A stretch of 64,000 bases of DNA from Deuterostichococcus epilithicus (Eukaryota > Chlorophyta > Trebouxiophyceae > Prasiolales > Stichococcaceae). The position numbers were made by a program, and so were the translations under genes. Shown here piece after piece: positions 47,157 through 60,127 of this stretch. Location of the stretch: contig JAVTLE010000023.1 of NCBI GenBank assembly GCA_033439295.1, positions 4,004,530 through 4,068,529 of the forward strand, given 5' to 3'. The notes beneath the pieces were generated by a model. That model had not been told where the DNA came from, did no database searches, and saw only the letters and a program-made list of their open reading frames with translations. Each line of letters starts with the position of its first letter. Positions within the stretch are counted from its first letter, which is position 1.

Positions 47157-49735
47157 ACGTCGGACGATGAGGCGACGCAGCCGTCCGGCCGCAATGTCAG
47201 CCACGGCGGCGCCTCCGCCGCGCATGCACAAGCCAGCACACGCGATGGTCGTGCCGCCGCAGCGCCGCAGCATGCGCCAGGGCAGTATGCTGGCCTGGAC
47301 CCACACGCTGCCCTGCAGCATCTCCAAAACCAGCAGCACCAGCAGCACCCATCTGCAGGCGAAGCCTCGCACTTGCAGGCCGCTGGCTCTGCTGCCGCCG
47401 TCGCGGAGGCACAGGTCGACACCTCGCAACTCTTTCCCAGCAGCCATGTGCCGCGGTGGACGCCGCTGCTGGTGGCATACTTCCCTTTCGGTGCGCGTTT
47501 TGCGGCTGCCTTTCATTCATCGCTTGCAGGGGCTCAGTGCCAGAGGGCACAGCAGGGCATCATGTCGTGTGAAGCATCATGACATACTGCCCGCCACACT
47601 CAAGCTGCGGCCCCTGGTTGGCCAACACTCTGGCCGCACCTTGCATCAGTCACCTTGGTTAGCAGACGTCTCGCCAGCCGTGTGACCGCCGCACACAAAG
47701 TCCGCGCCGTTATTACTGCACCGCAGGCTGTGTCATCGGCGTCATGCGCATGGCAATGTGGGTGTTGCTGCTGGCGGTGGATTCGGCGCTGCTCACCAAC
47801 AACGATGCCATAATTCACGGTGCGCCGCAGCCTGGCAGTGGGGAAAAGGCATCGCTGCCTCGAGCCCACCGCTCTCTGATAGCGAAACGCATCAGGCTGC
47901 GCCAGAGCGTCATGCTGCCGCATGGGCCCCCTGAGCTTGCTGCCACAGTCTCGCCATGGCCTTAGCAATCGGCACGTCTCTGCACCATGCCGAAATCCAT
48001 CCTGACACTAGCGCAATGCCTCCACGTGCTGCATCCACACCCGAAATCAATTGATTTCCCTTTTGCTGCTTTTGATCCTGTGCTTCTCCATGGCGCAGTG
48101 CTCTACATGATCCTGGGCATCAGGGTGCGGTGGCACAATGAGGAGTTGTTGCCAGCGGAGCGGCACGTGATTGTCAGCAACCACGTGACGGTGTGCCTGC
48201 TGTGTTCCCTAGCCTGTGTCATAGATGCACGATCAGATTGCACTCACGAGTCAGAGCGTCTGCACGGCAATGGCGCTGTCTGCCCCCCGGGGGCCGGACT
48301 GCATCGGATACTGCCTTCCAGCACGCTGTGGGCGGCCTGGCGACAGGTTGCTGGGCATCCAGGACCGGATGTTTTGCAACTGAGCAAGAAATCTTTTCAT
48401 TCCACTCACGGCAGAGAGCGGAGGTCCACTCCGATCCGCACAGGTGGGCGACCTGATGGTGCTGTACTCGCGGCCGGACAGCTACATCCACCTCATCACC
48501 AGCCGCCTGCCCAAGCGCATCACTCAGGTGCCCGCAACTTACATATAAAACTTATTATATATATACATATATATATATATCTTCAGAACCTCCCTCGCTT
48601 TGGCGGCCACGGGTTCTGGGGTCCACTCTCAGCAGTACTGTGTTCGGGCCAGCCGTCTTGCGCCGCTTGCTGGTGCAATTGTCTTGACGCTTTGCCTCCC
48701 TGGCAAGCCCGCTTCAGACTCTTGCGCTTTTCATCAATTCGGGTTCTAATGGCCCATCGCAGGCAAAGAACCACCGAGTGAAGCTGCGGCATGCCTCGGG
48801 TGAGACGTACTGCCAGCTTGCGGACTCGCCGGTGGACACCAGCCCGGTGCACCTCTTCCCAGGTGCGCCACGGCCACAAAGGCAGGATTATATTAACTTT
48901 CAAAACCCGAATCACGAAGGGCTGCGCGCCATCAAAAGTCTGCGCGCCGAGCATGTTGTCCTCTGGGGCCACGATCGCAGCGCTATGCAGCTGACTTGCT
49001 GTGTCGTGCGTATGTGCCCAGCCTCATCTCTACAGGGGTACCGACCTTTGATTTGTCAGCCAAAGCAGCGGTATTGCCTAGGGTAGGGTTATACGGTTTG
49101 ACTTTGACCTATTCAATGCACGCCTCACAACCTGGTGCCGTGTCGCCGCAGAGGGCGGCATGACCAATGGGCGCGGCATGATGAAGTTCTCACGGGGCTT
49201 CATGCGCTTTGGGCGGGGCCTGCCCATCGTGCCGGCGGCGGTGCGTGCGGCGCCCGCCTTCGGCATCTCCACCCACACGCTAAGCAGCTCCTTCGTCGCC
49301 AACATGTTCTGGTTCTGCTTTGCGCCATGGGTCGCACTGGATGTGACGGTGCTGCCGCCCATGCAGCCGCAGGAGGTGCGCCCTTCTGCTGGTTCTCCAG
49401 AAATACTCTCCAGCAATACTTTGGGGTTCTCTCCACTGTTGCACCTTGTGCTGCTTGGTCCTCGAGCCGTGGACGCCGCCGGCGCTTGCTGCCGGCGGCT
49501 GCACAACAATGCTTCCACAGAGTCACTGAATTCATGGAGCAAGAAACGGATGCACCGCAAAAAGATCAGAAATATATCAACGACTCTGGGTCGCCTTAAA
49601 ACCCTTCAAATTCTGAAACCGCAGGGCGAGGGCAATGGCTATTTCGTGGACAGGGTGCAGCGCGCCATCGCTGCGCAGCTGGGCGTGCCCATCGCCGACA
49701 TCACGCTGCAGCAGAAGCACAAGCTCCACCGCTGA
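47157..49735 (+). CDS. AUP1-like lysophospholipid acyltransferase (PlsC family), first exon not found
   Basis: Seven exons join in frame: 47157-47490, 47727-47819, 48099-48190, 48444-48527, 48763-48862, 49152-49375, 49625-49735. The first has no ATG in frame, so a start exon upstream is missing. After a Gln/Ala-rich region come WTPLLVAYFPFG and VMRMAMWVLLLAVDSALL (membrane segment), then VRWHNEELLPAERHVIVSNH. The catalytic HX4D motif is NHVT|VGD, cut by a phase-0 intron. Motif III is FPEGGMTNGRGMMKFSRG and motif IV is LPIVPAAVRA. The C-terminus is VQRAIAAQLGVPIADITLQQ. The pattern follows animal and plant AUP1/LPLAT proteins of the ER and lipid droplets, but without the CUE domain of animal AUP1. 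Likely acylates lysophosphatidate or another lysophospholipid. Confidence 0.85.
48541..48582. repeat. AT-rich microsatellite in acyltransferase intron
   Basis: Two near-continuous TA runs, with TATATATACATATATATATA at the core, contrast sharply with the GC-rich surroundings. Confidence 0.9.
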
Positions 49736-50318
49736 CCGTGCGGCGGCACCGGCGGCGGCAATGGGCCTGCCATGGCGGCAGGCTGCGCCGCAGCAAAGGT
49801 GCCGTTGGCTGCTTCGGATGTGACGCACAATGGCACGGCAGCGCGGCTGCACCAAGGCGATATTGTCAGGATTGCATTGGCAATTGTGCGCAGCCTCACT
49901 CGCAGGTCTGCCAGCGTTTGATTGGAATGTTGTCTGTCTGCCATTGAAGTGGAGCTTGTGGCGCGCGGTTTTGTGGGTGTCGGATTTGGACATCATCGAT
50001 TTTGACAGTTTTGAGGTGATACTGTGCTGCACGAAGGCAATCGCTTGTATTCACATGTCAAAATCACAAACCCTCTAGTCTGGTAATGACCGGCAATGCT
50101 TAAGCTGTCGGCACCACGGCAGCAAGCCATGCCCCGCCAGAAGGTATCTCTAGGTAAGTCCAGACAGACCAGCCTCCGCTTCAAGCCATGCTGGCATCTC
50201 TTGGAGCTGTCGGACCCGTCGTGACCCGGCAGTCGCTAACTTGTCCCTCAAATTGGTGCCTGCTGGTACAACACACGCCCCAACAACGCTCCAACAAAGC
50301 CCCGTCTACCTACACAGA
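49736..50318. other. convergent intergenic region
   Basis: 3' UTR space between the acyltransferase and the opposing WD40-like membrane protein. No supported coding frame. Confidence 0.45.
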
Positions 50319-53300
50319 TCACTGAAACACATCGGCGCCCCCTCGCCGCCGCAGCAGCGCCCGCTGCACCGCCGCAGCCGCCTCCGCGGCGTCGTCGCTG
50401 CCGAAGCCGTCGCTGTCGGCGCTGTCTAGTTCGCCAGCACCGCCCTCATCAAAGGCCACGTCGCGGTGCCGCGGCAGCGGCGCATCGCCCGGCAGCCGCC
50501 CCGCCACTGACACCTTGCCGCCTACGCGCACAGCCAGGTGCTTCAGGCTAGCCCGCAAGAGCGGGAAGGGAGTTCGTATCACACTGGCATTGCCAGAGTT
50601 TGCTCCAGCAGCAGCAGCAACCGCGCCGCTGGCAGCTCCCTGCGAGGTCGACGCCGGCGCCTGGGCGACAACCCTCGCCCGATTTGGGGCTCGTCTCTCA
50701 GCTTGCAGTGTGCGGCCAGCAGCTGCGGGGTCCGCAGAGGCGGCGCCATGGCGCGGCCCGCAGCAGGTCGAGGCTCCAGAAATCGAGGGAGGCGCCACCG
50801 CCTCTGCAGCAGTGTTGCCAGGCGGGCAGAGTCACGCAGCACCAGGCTCACCCGCCGGCGGCGCCACGCCCAGAGCCGCCTGGAGGTCTGCCTGCTGAAA
50901 GGCGCTGTCGTCGAACTCTTCCGTCCGCCGCCTGCGGGCGCGCCGCCGGGCACGCGCCACCTGCAGCGCCGCCACAGCCAGCATCGCGGCCGTCACCAGC
51001 GTGCGGCTCCATGCCTGCGCGTTGCCGTGCCCGCCTTTGTCAGAGACGGGTTCTCAGATAGACGCAGAATCCAGTCCGACAACTTCAGCCAGTCCCTGGC
51101 TGTGCATCACCGCCAGGCCTGAAGCACCGCACCTTGCGCGTGACCAGGCAGCTGGCCTGAAAACAGGCCCAGCAATGCAAGGTACAGAACCGCGAGGGAG
51201 CCTTGCGAACTCGATGCAAGCTCCATTTGGCGGTCCGTGTGCTTTCCCCGCACAAGCGCACCTCGAAGAACGAGAAGTCTGGCTCGTCGTCAAAGTGCAG
51301 CAGGCCTGGCAGGTAGGTGGCTACTACGCCCGAGTGCAGGCCCAGGGCGACAGGGCCGCGGCGGCCGGCGGCGACGGCTGGCGGCGCCTCGAACGGCACC
51401 TGCAAATTCGCACACAGCCCCACGACGTCGACCGAGCGACGGGCCAACGGGCGCCGTCACGCGAGCCGCGAAGGCTCTGCGTGCGGGCTGCTGGCTGGGG
51501 AGCAAAGGGGGGGCAGCTCGCTCGCTCAACCTCCAGCTGCGCCAGACCCACACTCGTCTCGCCTCCCCACTAACCGGACCTCCAAACAGCCGACATCGAT
51601 TGAGGGTTCACCCTATCGAAGCACGCGCCTGCATGCGCAGGGAGGCGGAGAGGACGCCGGTGGAGTCCAGGAGCAGGCGCCGCGGCCCCGCCGCCGGCGC
51701 CGACACGTCCCAGACCGCCACCCACGCCTGGCTGGCCGCTACCACGTGCTGCTGCATCGCCGCCATGGTGGCGCCGCTCGCAAGCGTGTCCGGCCCCCCG
51801 ATGCCCATGTCCACGCTGTGCTGCACCTGGATTTAGTCAAAAGGGAAACAAAATTATGTGTTCTCTGTATGTTATCCTGCAGTCGGGGTTGAGAGCGTGC
51901 TTGTCGGGAAGTTGCAGAGCCGTCGCCCGCGCTGATGCGGCAATGGCCCCGTGCTTGAGCCGAGCAACCTGGCTGGCGAGGCTTGTCGAGTGGCCTGCGG
52001 CGCTGCTGCCATAGTGACCCCGCCTTCCCGTGGCTGTGCTGCAGGCCTGTGAACCATGGGTGGTCAGAGCGCTGGTTCCGGTGCACCAGTCGTGGCAGTG
52101 AGTGCTTGGTCCGCCGCCTTGAATGCATCATGGGAGGGACAACCACCCTGCAGCGCTGGAAGGTCTTGGCGTTGCCCAGGCTGAGCTGCAGCAGCTGGCC
52201 AGCAGGCGTCGCGCCGTACACCCGCACCGGCTGCTGCACGTCGAACACCGCCGCCGAAAGGACCTGCGCATCGCCGCCCAGGCCCGTGCACTCCTGCGCA
52301 ATTGTTGATGTTTTATCAGGCCCTGGTCGGCAGATCCTGCTGCTAAATGTGTATGATTTCAGAGTTGAATGCCGTCCCGTCAGATGCTGTCCCGCTCGGA
52401 AGCTTGAGTTGCAGCATGCCCACAGCTCAGTGTATGCACATCAGTGGCTGCACTGCCAGCGCCACCCTCAGCAAACCCGCACCACCCTCAGCAGGCCAGG
52501 ACGAGAGGCCTGTCGTGTGTGCGTCGTACAAGTGCAGGCGTCGAGCAGCCATGTCCGACCCAGGCCCTTGGCTGCTTCTTGCTGCCGTGGCGCCAGCTTC
52601 AGCACCCAGCGGCTTTGCCTAATGAAAAGTTTTGAAGAGTAGTTGAGGCGCTTCGATCCGGATCGCACCCTGGTGCGGACGACTGGCGGCGGCGAGCCAG
52701 GCATCGCGTGCGTCAGCATTACGGCGCCGCCGGTTGGCGTGATCATGGTGATTGAGGCCTCGCTCCACCTCGCCGCCAGCACCGGCTGCGGGCAGCGCCC
52801 CTGCTGCAGCCGCACGCCTGCAGCGCACGAGCAGACGTCAGCAGCCGGCGGTGGAACGACTTCGGTCAAGGTGCCAGCAGCAGACAATGTGTCACGGGGG
52901 AGGCTGTATTGTCCGCCACGTAGCCTGCTGTGTGGTTCCTGCCGCGCCTTCCCCACACAACTGCCGCCCTGGGTGTCGCGAGTCTGGTTGCAAGCTCCAT
53001 CTCAGCCCCGGACACGCAAAAAGCGTGGCACAGACAAGACGCTCTCACCGTCCTCGCGCCACACGGCGATGCCGCCCCCACGCTGAATGGCGGCAAAACG
53101 CCACTCGCGCCCGTTCCGCAGCGTCAGAAGGTGCCGCACCGCCTGTGCATCGGCCGAATCGCCGCCACCACCGCCGCCGCCACTGCTACGAGCGTTGCCG
53201 CCGCCGCTGGCGCTGCCGCCGCTGTCAGGCTCGCCCGGCGCAGCACCATCTGCTGACGTGGCTGCCGCTGCCGCTGCTGCTGCCGTCGTCGGTTGCGGCG

Positions 53301-55356
53301 CCTCCTCTGACAGCGCCAGCGTGAGCAGGGAGGGATGCCCGTCCGCCACCTCTAGACCAGAGGTCTTCACTGAGCCGGGCCCAGCGTCGCGGATCCCAAA
53401 GCTGCGCCAGGGGTCTCCATCAATGAAAGAGTCACGCAACTGAGCCGGGCTGAACTTGCCAGTGCACCCCGCACAATGTCTTCTTGCAGGAGATCACAGG
53501 CGAAGGCATGGCCCTGACGGCAGAGGACGAGGCATTCTTCAGAAGCATTTTGGAGCCTTATGCAGCAGTGCAGCCCGTCCATGCTGATTTAAACCACCAT
53601 GACTACCCATAACACCTTTTTGACAGCTCCAGCTGCAGACCTCACGGCCAGCTCCTCGTTCACCAGCCTTGGCACTTCACTACTGCAACAGGAGGAGGTT
53701 GCATGTAGAGTTTCCGCCCTGAACCCCATGAGCCCCCAATGACAGGAGGCGTCACTGACCTGGCCGGCCGCAGCTCGATCGCATGGGTGCGCACTCGACC
53801 GTCGGCGTGACCAGTGACGAGCGTCGTCGCGTTGTGCCGTGAGGCGAATGCCGTCAGTGCCGTCACTGTGCCGCCGCCTGCACCGGCCGGCGTGAGTCTT
53901 TCAACACATGATTCGGAGGGTCGTCATGATGCACTGGCGCCCGCTGCCTGGGCTTGAGTGTTTCTGCCGTCGCATCTTGCGCAGATATTTGCGTCAACAC
54001 AATGATGCACACGTGCATCGTCCTGCACATGTGGCCACTCGGTATGCAAGATGTCCCATTTTATTGCGAGCCCTCAAACCCGAGCCGGCCCTGCTGCATA
54101 AGATAGACCAAGGCAGCACCGCTGCACTGCAAACGCAGGCAAGGGTCCACAGAGAGAGTGACACGTCGCACCCGAGTCGAACTCGGCGAGCAACTCTCCC
54201 GTGGGCTCGAACAGCGAGACAACGCCGGCGGCATCGCCCGTCACGAGCGCCAGCGGCGCATCGCGGCCCGGCCGCAGCGGCAGCATCTCCTGTGCCCCAC
54301 GACTAGACAGCGGTTCGGCACCTCGAAGAGCCTCCCATGACTGCAGCATGATTGAACCGGCAGCGACAGTGGCAGCGGCAGCACCCCCTATGGCTCCTTA
54401 TGGCACACGTGGCTGCCGCCAGGGCTTGTGGCACAGACATTGCAGCGCCAGCATGCAGAGGTGCGCGGATCCAGCGAGTGAGGGTTTTTCGGAAGCATGA
54501 CATCCATGATTCACGGCCTGCACAGCACTGGAAGCTTGCCTGCGCAGTCACAAGGGCATCCGAGCCTATAGCTGCCTGGAAGACCATGTGATGGTCCCAT
54601 GCGCGGCGCCGCAGGACGAAGGTGCGCTGGTACAGCGGTCCGTCCTCTTCGGTGGTCATGTAGTTCGTGCCTGCGACGCACAGAAGGCACTAGAGTGCGC
54701 AACGCTGGCTGCATAGCTGTGCTTCTTAAGAAGGGAGAGCTGTCGCCCGCCAAACGGTGACTGGACAGTTGCGCTGGACCAGAGGTCACGTCCGCGAGGC
54801 CCGAAGCTTGCAACAACCTTCTGAAAAGATTCGTACAGGAGTAAGAGGGTGCGGATCTGACTTTCGGCGCGACAGGCAGGCGGTCCAAGCCGTAGGGGCG
54901 CGCGCCGAGCTCACCCGATGCGAAGTTGTCCAGCGGCTTGGATAACGCCATGTGCATCGCCTCTGCCCTGGACTTGGCATACTGCTCCTCACTCGTAGGC
55001 CGTCGGGGCCACTGTTGCTGCTCCTCCTTGCCTTCACTGCCGCTGTTGCCATCAATGCCGCCGCCGGATACAGGCCTGCCGGACGCCTCGCCGTCCACGG
55101 GCACGAAACCCTCCGCCACGCCGAACATCATGGGCTGGAAGTTGAACTCGTGCGGGCTGAGGCACCCCTCCCCGCCCTCGGCGGAGCACTCTTGTAGGGA
55201 GGATCGCTCAATGCCGGGGTACAGCTTTTGCATCTCCTCCCAGCTGACCTCCGTGTTCGCGCCTGCACCCGGTTGCTCGCAGCCGACGCACGTCAGCAGC
55301 GCGGCGGCCAGCGCCAGGGACAGCCCAACTCGGCTGACTTCAACCATGTCGATCAC
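50319..55356 (-). CDS. type I membrane protein with WD40-like repeats, At1g75140-like
   Basis: The first exon starts at 55356 (or the in-frame Met at 55347), with a signal peptide around VGLSLALAAALLTCVG, then a lumenal acidic region. Following blocks on the minus strand: LYQRTFVLRRRAWDHHMVFQ (about 54650-54530), PLALVTGDAAGVVSLFEPTG and LLAEFDSG (about 54310-54170), TALTAFASRHNATTLVTGHA (about 53860-53760), a Gly/Ala/Ser-rich exon with LLTLRNGREWRFAAIQRGGG (about 53440-53010), ITMITPTGGAVMLTHA (about 52800-52650), VFDVQQPVRVYGATPAGQLL (about 52290-52140), and GPVALGLHSGVVATYLPGLL (about 51420-51240). A C-terminal hydrophobic segment (LVTAAMLAVAALQVA) is followed by Arg-rich and acidic cytosolic tails ending GGADVFQ. 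The order resembles the plant protein family of At1g75140, whose function is unknown. Exon edges are approximate. Confidence 0.72.
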
Positions 55357-56144
55357 TCGCGACTAATCAGCGGCGTAATTCCAGAAAGGCGCCTGGCGCC
55401 CCTTTCCATAGCATGTGCATCGTGTCCTGCATCTCAATGGGTTGTTGCGGAGCAGGGGAGCAATGCCAGAATTCGATCATCGGGCACCCCGTTTATCGCA
55501 GTGTGCTGTTTCGCTCCAGCGGATGACGTGAACTGCAAGTTTTGTTCGCGAATTGCGGAACGCGCAGCAAGCACCCAGGTGGTGGACACTGCTCAGTGAG
55601 TTCCGGTGCATCTTTCGATGCAATCAGCTTGATTCAGCTCTAGTGGCCAGCCGGAAAATCGAGGCGAAGGCGGCCCCCAAGACCGACGCAACGGCCGCTA
55701 CTGCCACCTGTAAATTTTGTGAAGCTCGGACGCGCAGCAGCGGCCGCAGGAGCCCACACACATGAGCGACGAGGCCGCGGCATGATCACTTGCCCAGGCC
55801 GCCGCATGGTGGGTTTGCACACCGTCCCTGCACCTCCTCTTATGCGGCCCCTTCACGAGCAGAACAGACCCCTCTGTCGCTGTACGAGCGGACCTGGCCC
55901 GCTGCCTGACCCAGCAAACCCACGTTGATTAGCCACGCTGGTCAGAGACAGCATGCCAACCTTGAAGCGGGCGTGTTGGCGGTCATTCGGGACGGTCAGT
56001 CATAGAGGCATCCAGGCCGGGTGCTAACCTCGCTCCACGGCGCGTCACGCCGCAAGTCAGTTGTGTACTACTGCGATTGCAGCTCCGAAGTCTCACAAAC
56101 GTTGGCATGTCTGCCGTCGTGTCTCCTCGTGATCGAGCCGTAAG
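55357..56144. promoter_or_regulatory. divergent promoter region, WD40 membrane protein / SASA esterase
   Basis: These 788 bases lie between two divergent start codons. No supported gene or clear box. Regulatory content is inferred from position. Confidence 0.45.
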
Positions 56145-59100
56145 ATGCAGCCGCGTGAGAGGTTCGTCGCCGAAATGGTGCACGTGCGGGTGGCAGCAGC
56201 ATTGGCTCTGGCTCGACTCACGGGCGGATGGTTGTGGGACAGGGCATGCGCAGTGGCGTGTTCTGCTCCGTCACATATGCTGCAGCTGCGTCTCGGCAGA
56301 AGGGTTGCCGGGCTATGCTGCTGCTTGGCGAGGTCCTGAAGTACAGGCATTTTGCTTCTTGCAGGCGCGTTGCGGGAGTATCTGGGTCTGCATAGCGCTG
56401 GCTGCCTTCGCACTGCTGGCGGCGGGCGCCAGTTCAGCCCTTAGCGATGCAAATGCAGCAGGTTCAGCACAGTATGCCAGCGTCCCCGAGCGGTTTTCTT
56501 CTGGCAGCTCACAGACCAGGCACAGGCGGGCGATGCTAGCGACCGCAGCAGGTGCGTTGCGCTGCTGTCATCTCGAGCCTGAGGGCGCTGCCTGGTGCCA
56601 TCTGCGCATCCTGCACCTGGGTCGCGGCCGCCGCGTCAGTTTGCGAAGTGCCACTTGTGCTGCGCAGGCACCAGCTGTGTCGGTTGCACAGTGGGTTACT
56701 GTGAGAAATTCACTGGCTGCTCCTTCTGCGACGATAACCAAGGCTACACGCCTGACGGCAAGGGCGGCTGCACAAAAGGTTGGTCAGCCAGTTCGTCCAT
56801 GAGGCGGCGGCATTGCCGGCCGCAAGACATGTATCTTCATGTTCTTGCGCACCCCTGTAGTGGTCTTATTGCCAATGATCCGGGGGACCCTGACATCCAA
56901 CCCAGAAGCAATTTCGCAGGCACGCCGGCGGCGGCGTTGGCAAACCCCACCAATGCACGGGTGGCGGCCTCCGGCGTCAGCCGCACCTTCCAGCTGCACC
57001 CGCTGCTGACTGCCAATGGCGTCATCAGCTCGGGCACCAGCGGCCCTGTGTTCGGCTTCGGCGAACCGGGGGACTTCGTGAATGTGACGCTCAGCAGCGC
57101 CTCCGGGGCTCGCATCGCCTCGGCGTCAGCCACAGTCGACAGCGAAGGCAAGTGGGTGGCGTCCCTGGGCAGCCTCAACCCCGGAACCGGCTACACCTTG
57201 AAGGCTGCCAGCGGCGACGAACAGCTGTTGGCCAGAAATATGGCCGTCGGGCAGCTGTGGCTGGTGTCTGGCCAGTCCAATGTTTTCATCAGCCTGGGCG
57301 ACATCACCAGCTATGGCAGCCCCTGGGAGGGCCTAGCAGAGGCTGCGCTGGCGCAGTCGTCCAGCGACAAGGACTTGCGCCTCTTTAAGGTGCGTATTTC
57401 TTGAGTTCAGGAAAGCGCAGCGTTTCCATTTTACATGGCAGTCCAGGGAGGGCCCATGCCGGTGCACATCAGGTGCTGCCAGCTCCCCTGTCTGCCGGCG
57501 CACAGCTGCACGGCCCACCTGCACACCGGGCACAGTTCAGCTGCTCGGCCATCTCTGCTCCATCAAGGCCGGCTGGGAGTTCTGCAGCCACACACCAAGC
57601 AGCGCGGCTTGCTCGCCGAAGGGTGCATCTTGCTGCTGCAGGTGCCCACCCTGCAGTCCTCGACGCCCAAGGTGACGGTGGGTGCTGAGTGGATGCTGCC
57701 CAGCGGCGATGTGGTGGACAGCTTCTCTGCCACCGCCTACCTCACGGGGGTGGAGCTGCGGAAGAAGCTCAAGGTGCCCGTCGGCATCGTGCAGTCATCC
57801 TACGGTGAGAGTGCCAGATGGCCGTGCCGCTGGGGCACGGCGCACTTGAACGGGCAGGCAGTGTGATGTTACTGCATAGCACTGGGGCGGAGGGATGCCC
57901 CCGCACATCGGCGCAGATACAGTCGTGCTTAGGAGGGCATCCTCTTGCAGCATGTCTGCATGCTGTGCAGCGCCAGAGGAGATGATGATACTAGCGGCGA
58001 CCTGCTCGCTTGTGGCTTGCAGGCGGGACCCAGATTGTGCAGTGGCTGCCGCCGGCCGTGCTGGCGGCTATGCGCGGCATCCCTACCACCAGCCGTTCAG
58101 CTCTGAAGTCGAACCTGTTCAACTCCATGATCTCGCCGCTGTTGGACGCTGACTTCACGGGAGTCATCTGGTACCAGGGGTGAGCTCTTTGCTGCCGTCC
58201 CCTCGTTCATTGTCAGCAGGAACAGGTCACTAAACATTTGCTGATGGTCTGCCACTGTTGCCATCATCTGTATTGCTTCCTGCTCAGGTTCGAGGTCGAA
58301 AGCAGATATCTAAGTGTGTGAGCAGCTTCATTCAGCAGTCAGTCTTATTCTCCCCTCCGTGCCATATGATGCACTCAGCACCACCTGTGCACCTGGCGCC
58401 ACGAGTGGGACAGCCTCCTGATGCGCTGCTGCCTTCTGTGTCCATACAGCGAGTCGGACGCGGGCCTCACGTTCGTAAACCCCCTTTTCGGCTTCTACGA
58501 GCAGCTGCTGACGGCGATGCTGAAGGCGTGGCGGGCAGCGTTTCGCGATGCGAAGCTTCCCTTCGAGATTGTGCAGTTACCCAACTACAGCTCGCTCTAT
58601 GCGAGCAGTCGCTTCGATCGCAAGATGGTCATGCACTGGCCCTTTGTGCGGGAGGCACAACGTCAGGTGAGCCAACGTGCTGGCCGCCGACGCCCACTCT
58701 GCTGCTCGCCTGTTCTGTCCGCTGCTGCCGGGCCGAGCCGCACCCCATGCCGGAGGTCCATTCGGGCACCACGCCGCCGGTCTACTTACCTTTTGCACCA
58801 CAGCTGCCAGCCTTGAGGTGCCTGCATGCAGGAGCACTCGATATATGATGGCATGTGGTAGGCGGTCAGCAACTGAAGGCAGGTGGATGTATGACGCATA
58901 GGTGGCGCTGAAGGACCCCCTGGCGGACCTTGTGTCTGCCGTTGATCTGGGTACAGACCTTAATGTGCACCCGCCCAACAAGTGGGACGTCGCCACACGC
59001 CTGGTGATCCAATCTGCTGATCCAATCTGCTCGTCTGCCCCGCCCGCGGCTGTGGCGGGTTGGCGCCGCTGCGGCGTGTGGCGCAACACCATGTGCATTG

Positions 59101-60127
59101 GCTTCAGGAGCTGATTCAGCTGCGGCGGGCCTTGGAGCCGTCTCTTTACTCAGGCGATGCCTCGTGCACTCACTGCATGAAATGTGCCGAGGGACTTCAG
59201 CTCACCTGCTGGTGGCCCCACCTGCAGGTGCGGGCGATCCAGAAGAACCGGATGGGTGTGCGTGTGGGGGACTCGGGGCCCACGCTGCGATCTGCCAGCT
59301 ATGCAACTAGGTACTCGCCTGCGCCCCTGGCTTGAGTGCTTGCGGTCCTGCATGCGATCCCACCTGCCCGCCGGCTGCTGCCTGCTGCCTGCTGGGCCAG
59401 CCATTGGCGGTAGCCGTGTATTCATTCCAGTCTCGGGTGTGGAAGCATCGCGGCAACATCTGATCTGACGGGCTGGCATGCGCTGCGGCACTGCAGGAAG
59501 GCCACGATCACGTTCGACAATGCGGCGGCTGGCTTCGTGGTCGGGAAGAAGACGGACAGCATCGGCAGCGTCGTTAAGCAGTCCAAGAGCAGCACCCTGA
59601 CCTGCTTCGAGCTGTACCACAGCGGGGCATGGTTCAGCGCCAAGGGCAAGGTGGGCTCACAGGGTTTAGAAGGCATACAAAGCCGTGGTGGATGGCCTAG
59701 GAGAGAGCGTCTCTGCACCAGTCGCAAGAATCGTTGCAGCTGTGTGCTGACGCCGGCGCGTGCCACTGCACTGCAGCTGTCGGGCACCAAGGTGGTGGTG
59801 ACCGCTGACAAGAGCATCGGCAAGCCGACTGGTGTGCGCTACGCATGGTCCGACACGCCACACTGCAACCTCTATTCCGCAGGTGTGTGCTCATTCCACT
59901 GAAGGAACGGCCTTGTCATTGACTGATGTTGTTGATGATGCATTGGACGAGAGTGGTACCAGTGATACGAGTTTGACTGGCCTTCTTCACTGAAGCTTGT
60001 CATCTCCATGCCAGTTTGTTTGCCAGCACACCCGCAGTGATGGCCTGTTGCTGCAGTGCTGCTGCCGGCGGTGCCATTCACGACCGACACAAGCTTCTCG
60101 TTGTCGGCGCGGAAGACCTACGGCTGA
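56145..60127 (+). CDS. secreted SASA-domain esterase, sialate O-acetylesterase-like
   Basis: Twelve exons (56145-56183, 56365-56551, 56668-56778, 56920-57389, 57642-57804, 58023-58179, 58450-58666, 58902-59003, 59228-59310, 59497-59650, 59777-59882, 60057-60127) join with canonical sites to 619 residues. A signal-type segment (IWVCIALAAFALLAAGASSA) is followed by a Cys-rich module (CVGCTVGYCEKFTGCSFC). The SASA esterase then shows the nucleophile in VSGQSNV (57264-57284), GIVQSSYGG, WYQGESDAG and the catalytic Asp/His region DLNVHPPNKWDVATRL. The C-terminal beta domain includes GVRYAWSDTPHCNLYSA. SIAE enzymes remove O-acetyl groups from sugars. Algae are not known to make sialic acids, so the substrate may be acetylated wall or matrix polysaccharide. 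Divergent from the WD40 membrane protein gene. Confidence 0.92.

Noticed and set aside
55985-56183. Minus-strand short frame near the SASA start
   Set aside because: Overlaps the inferred first SASA exon and promoter; no homology.
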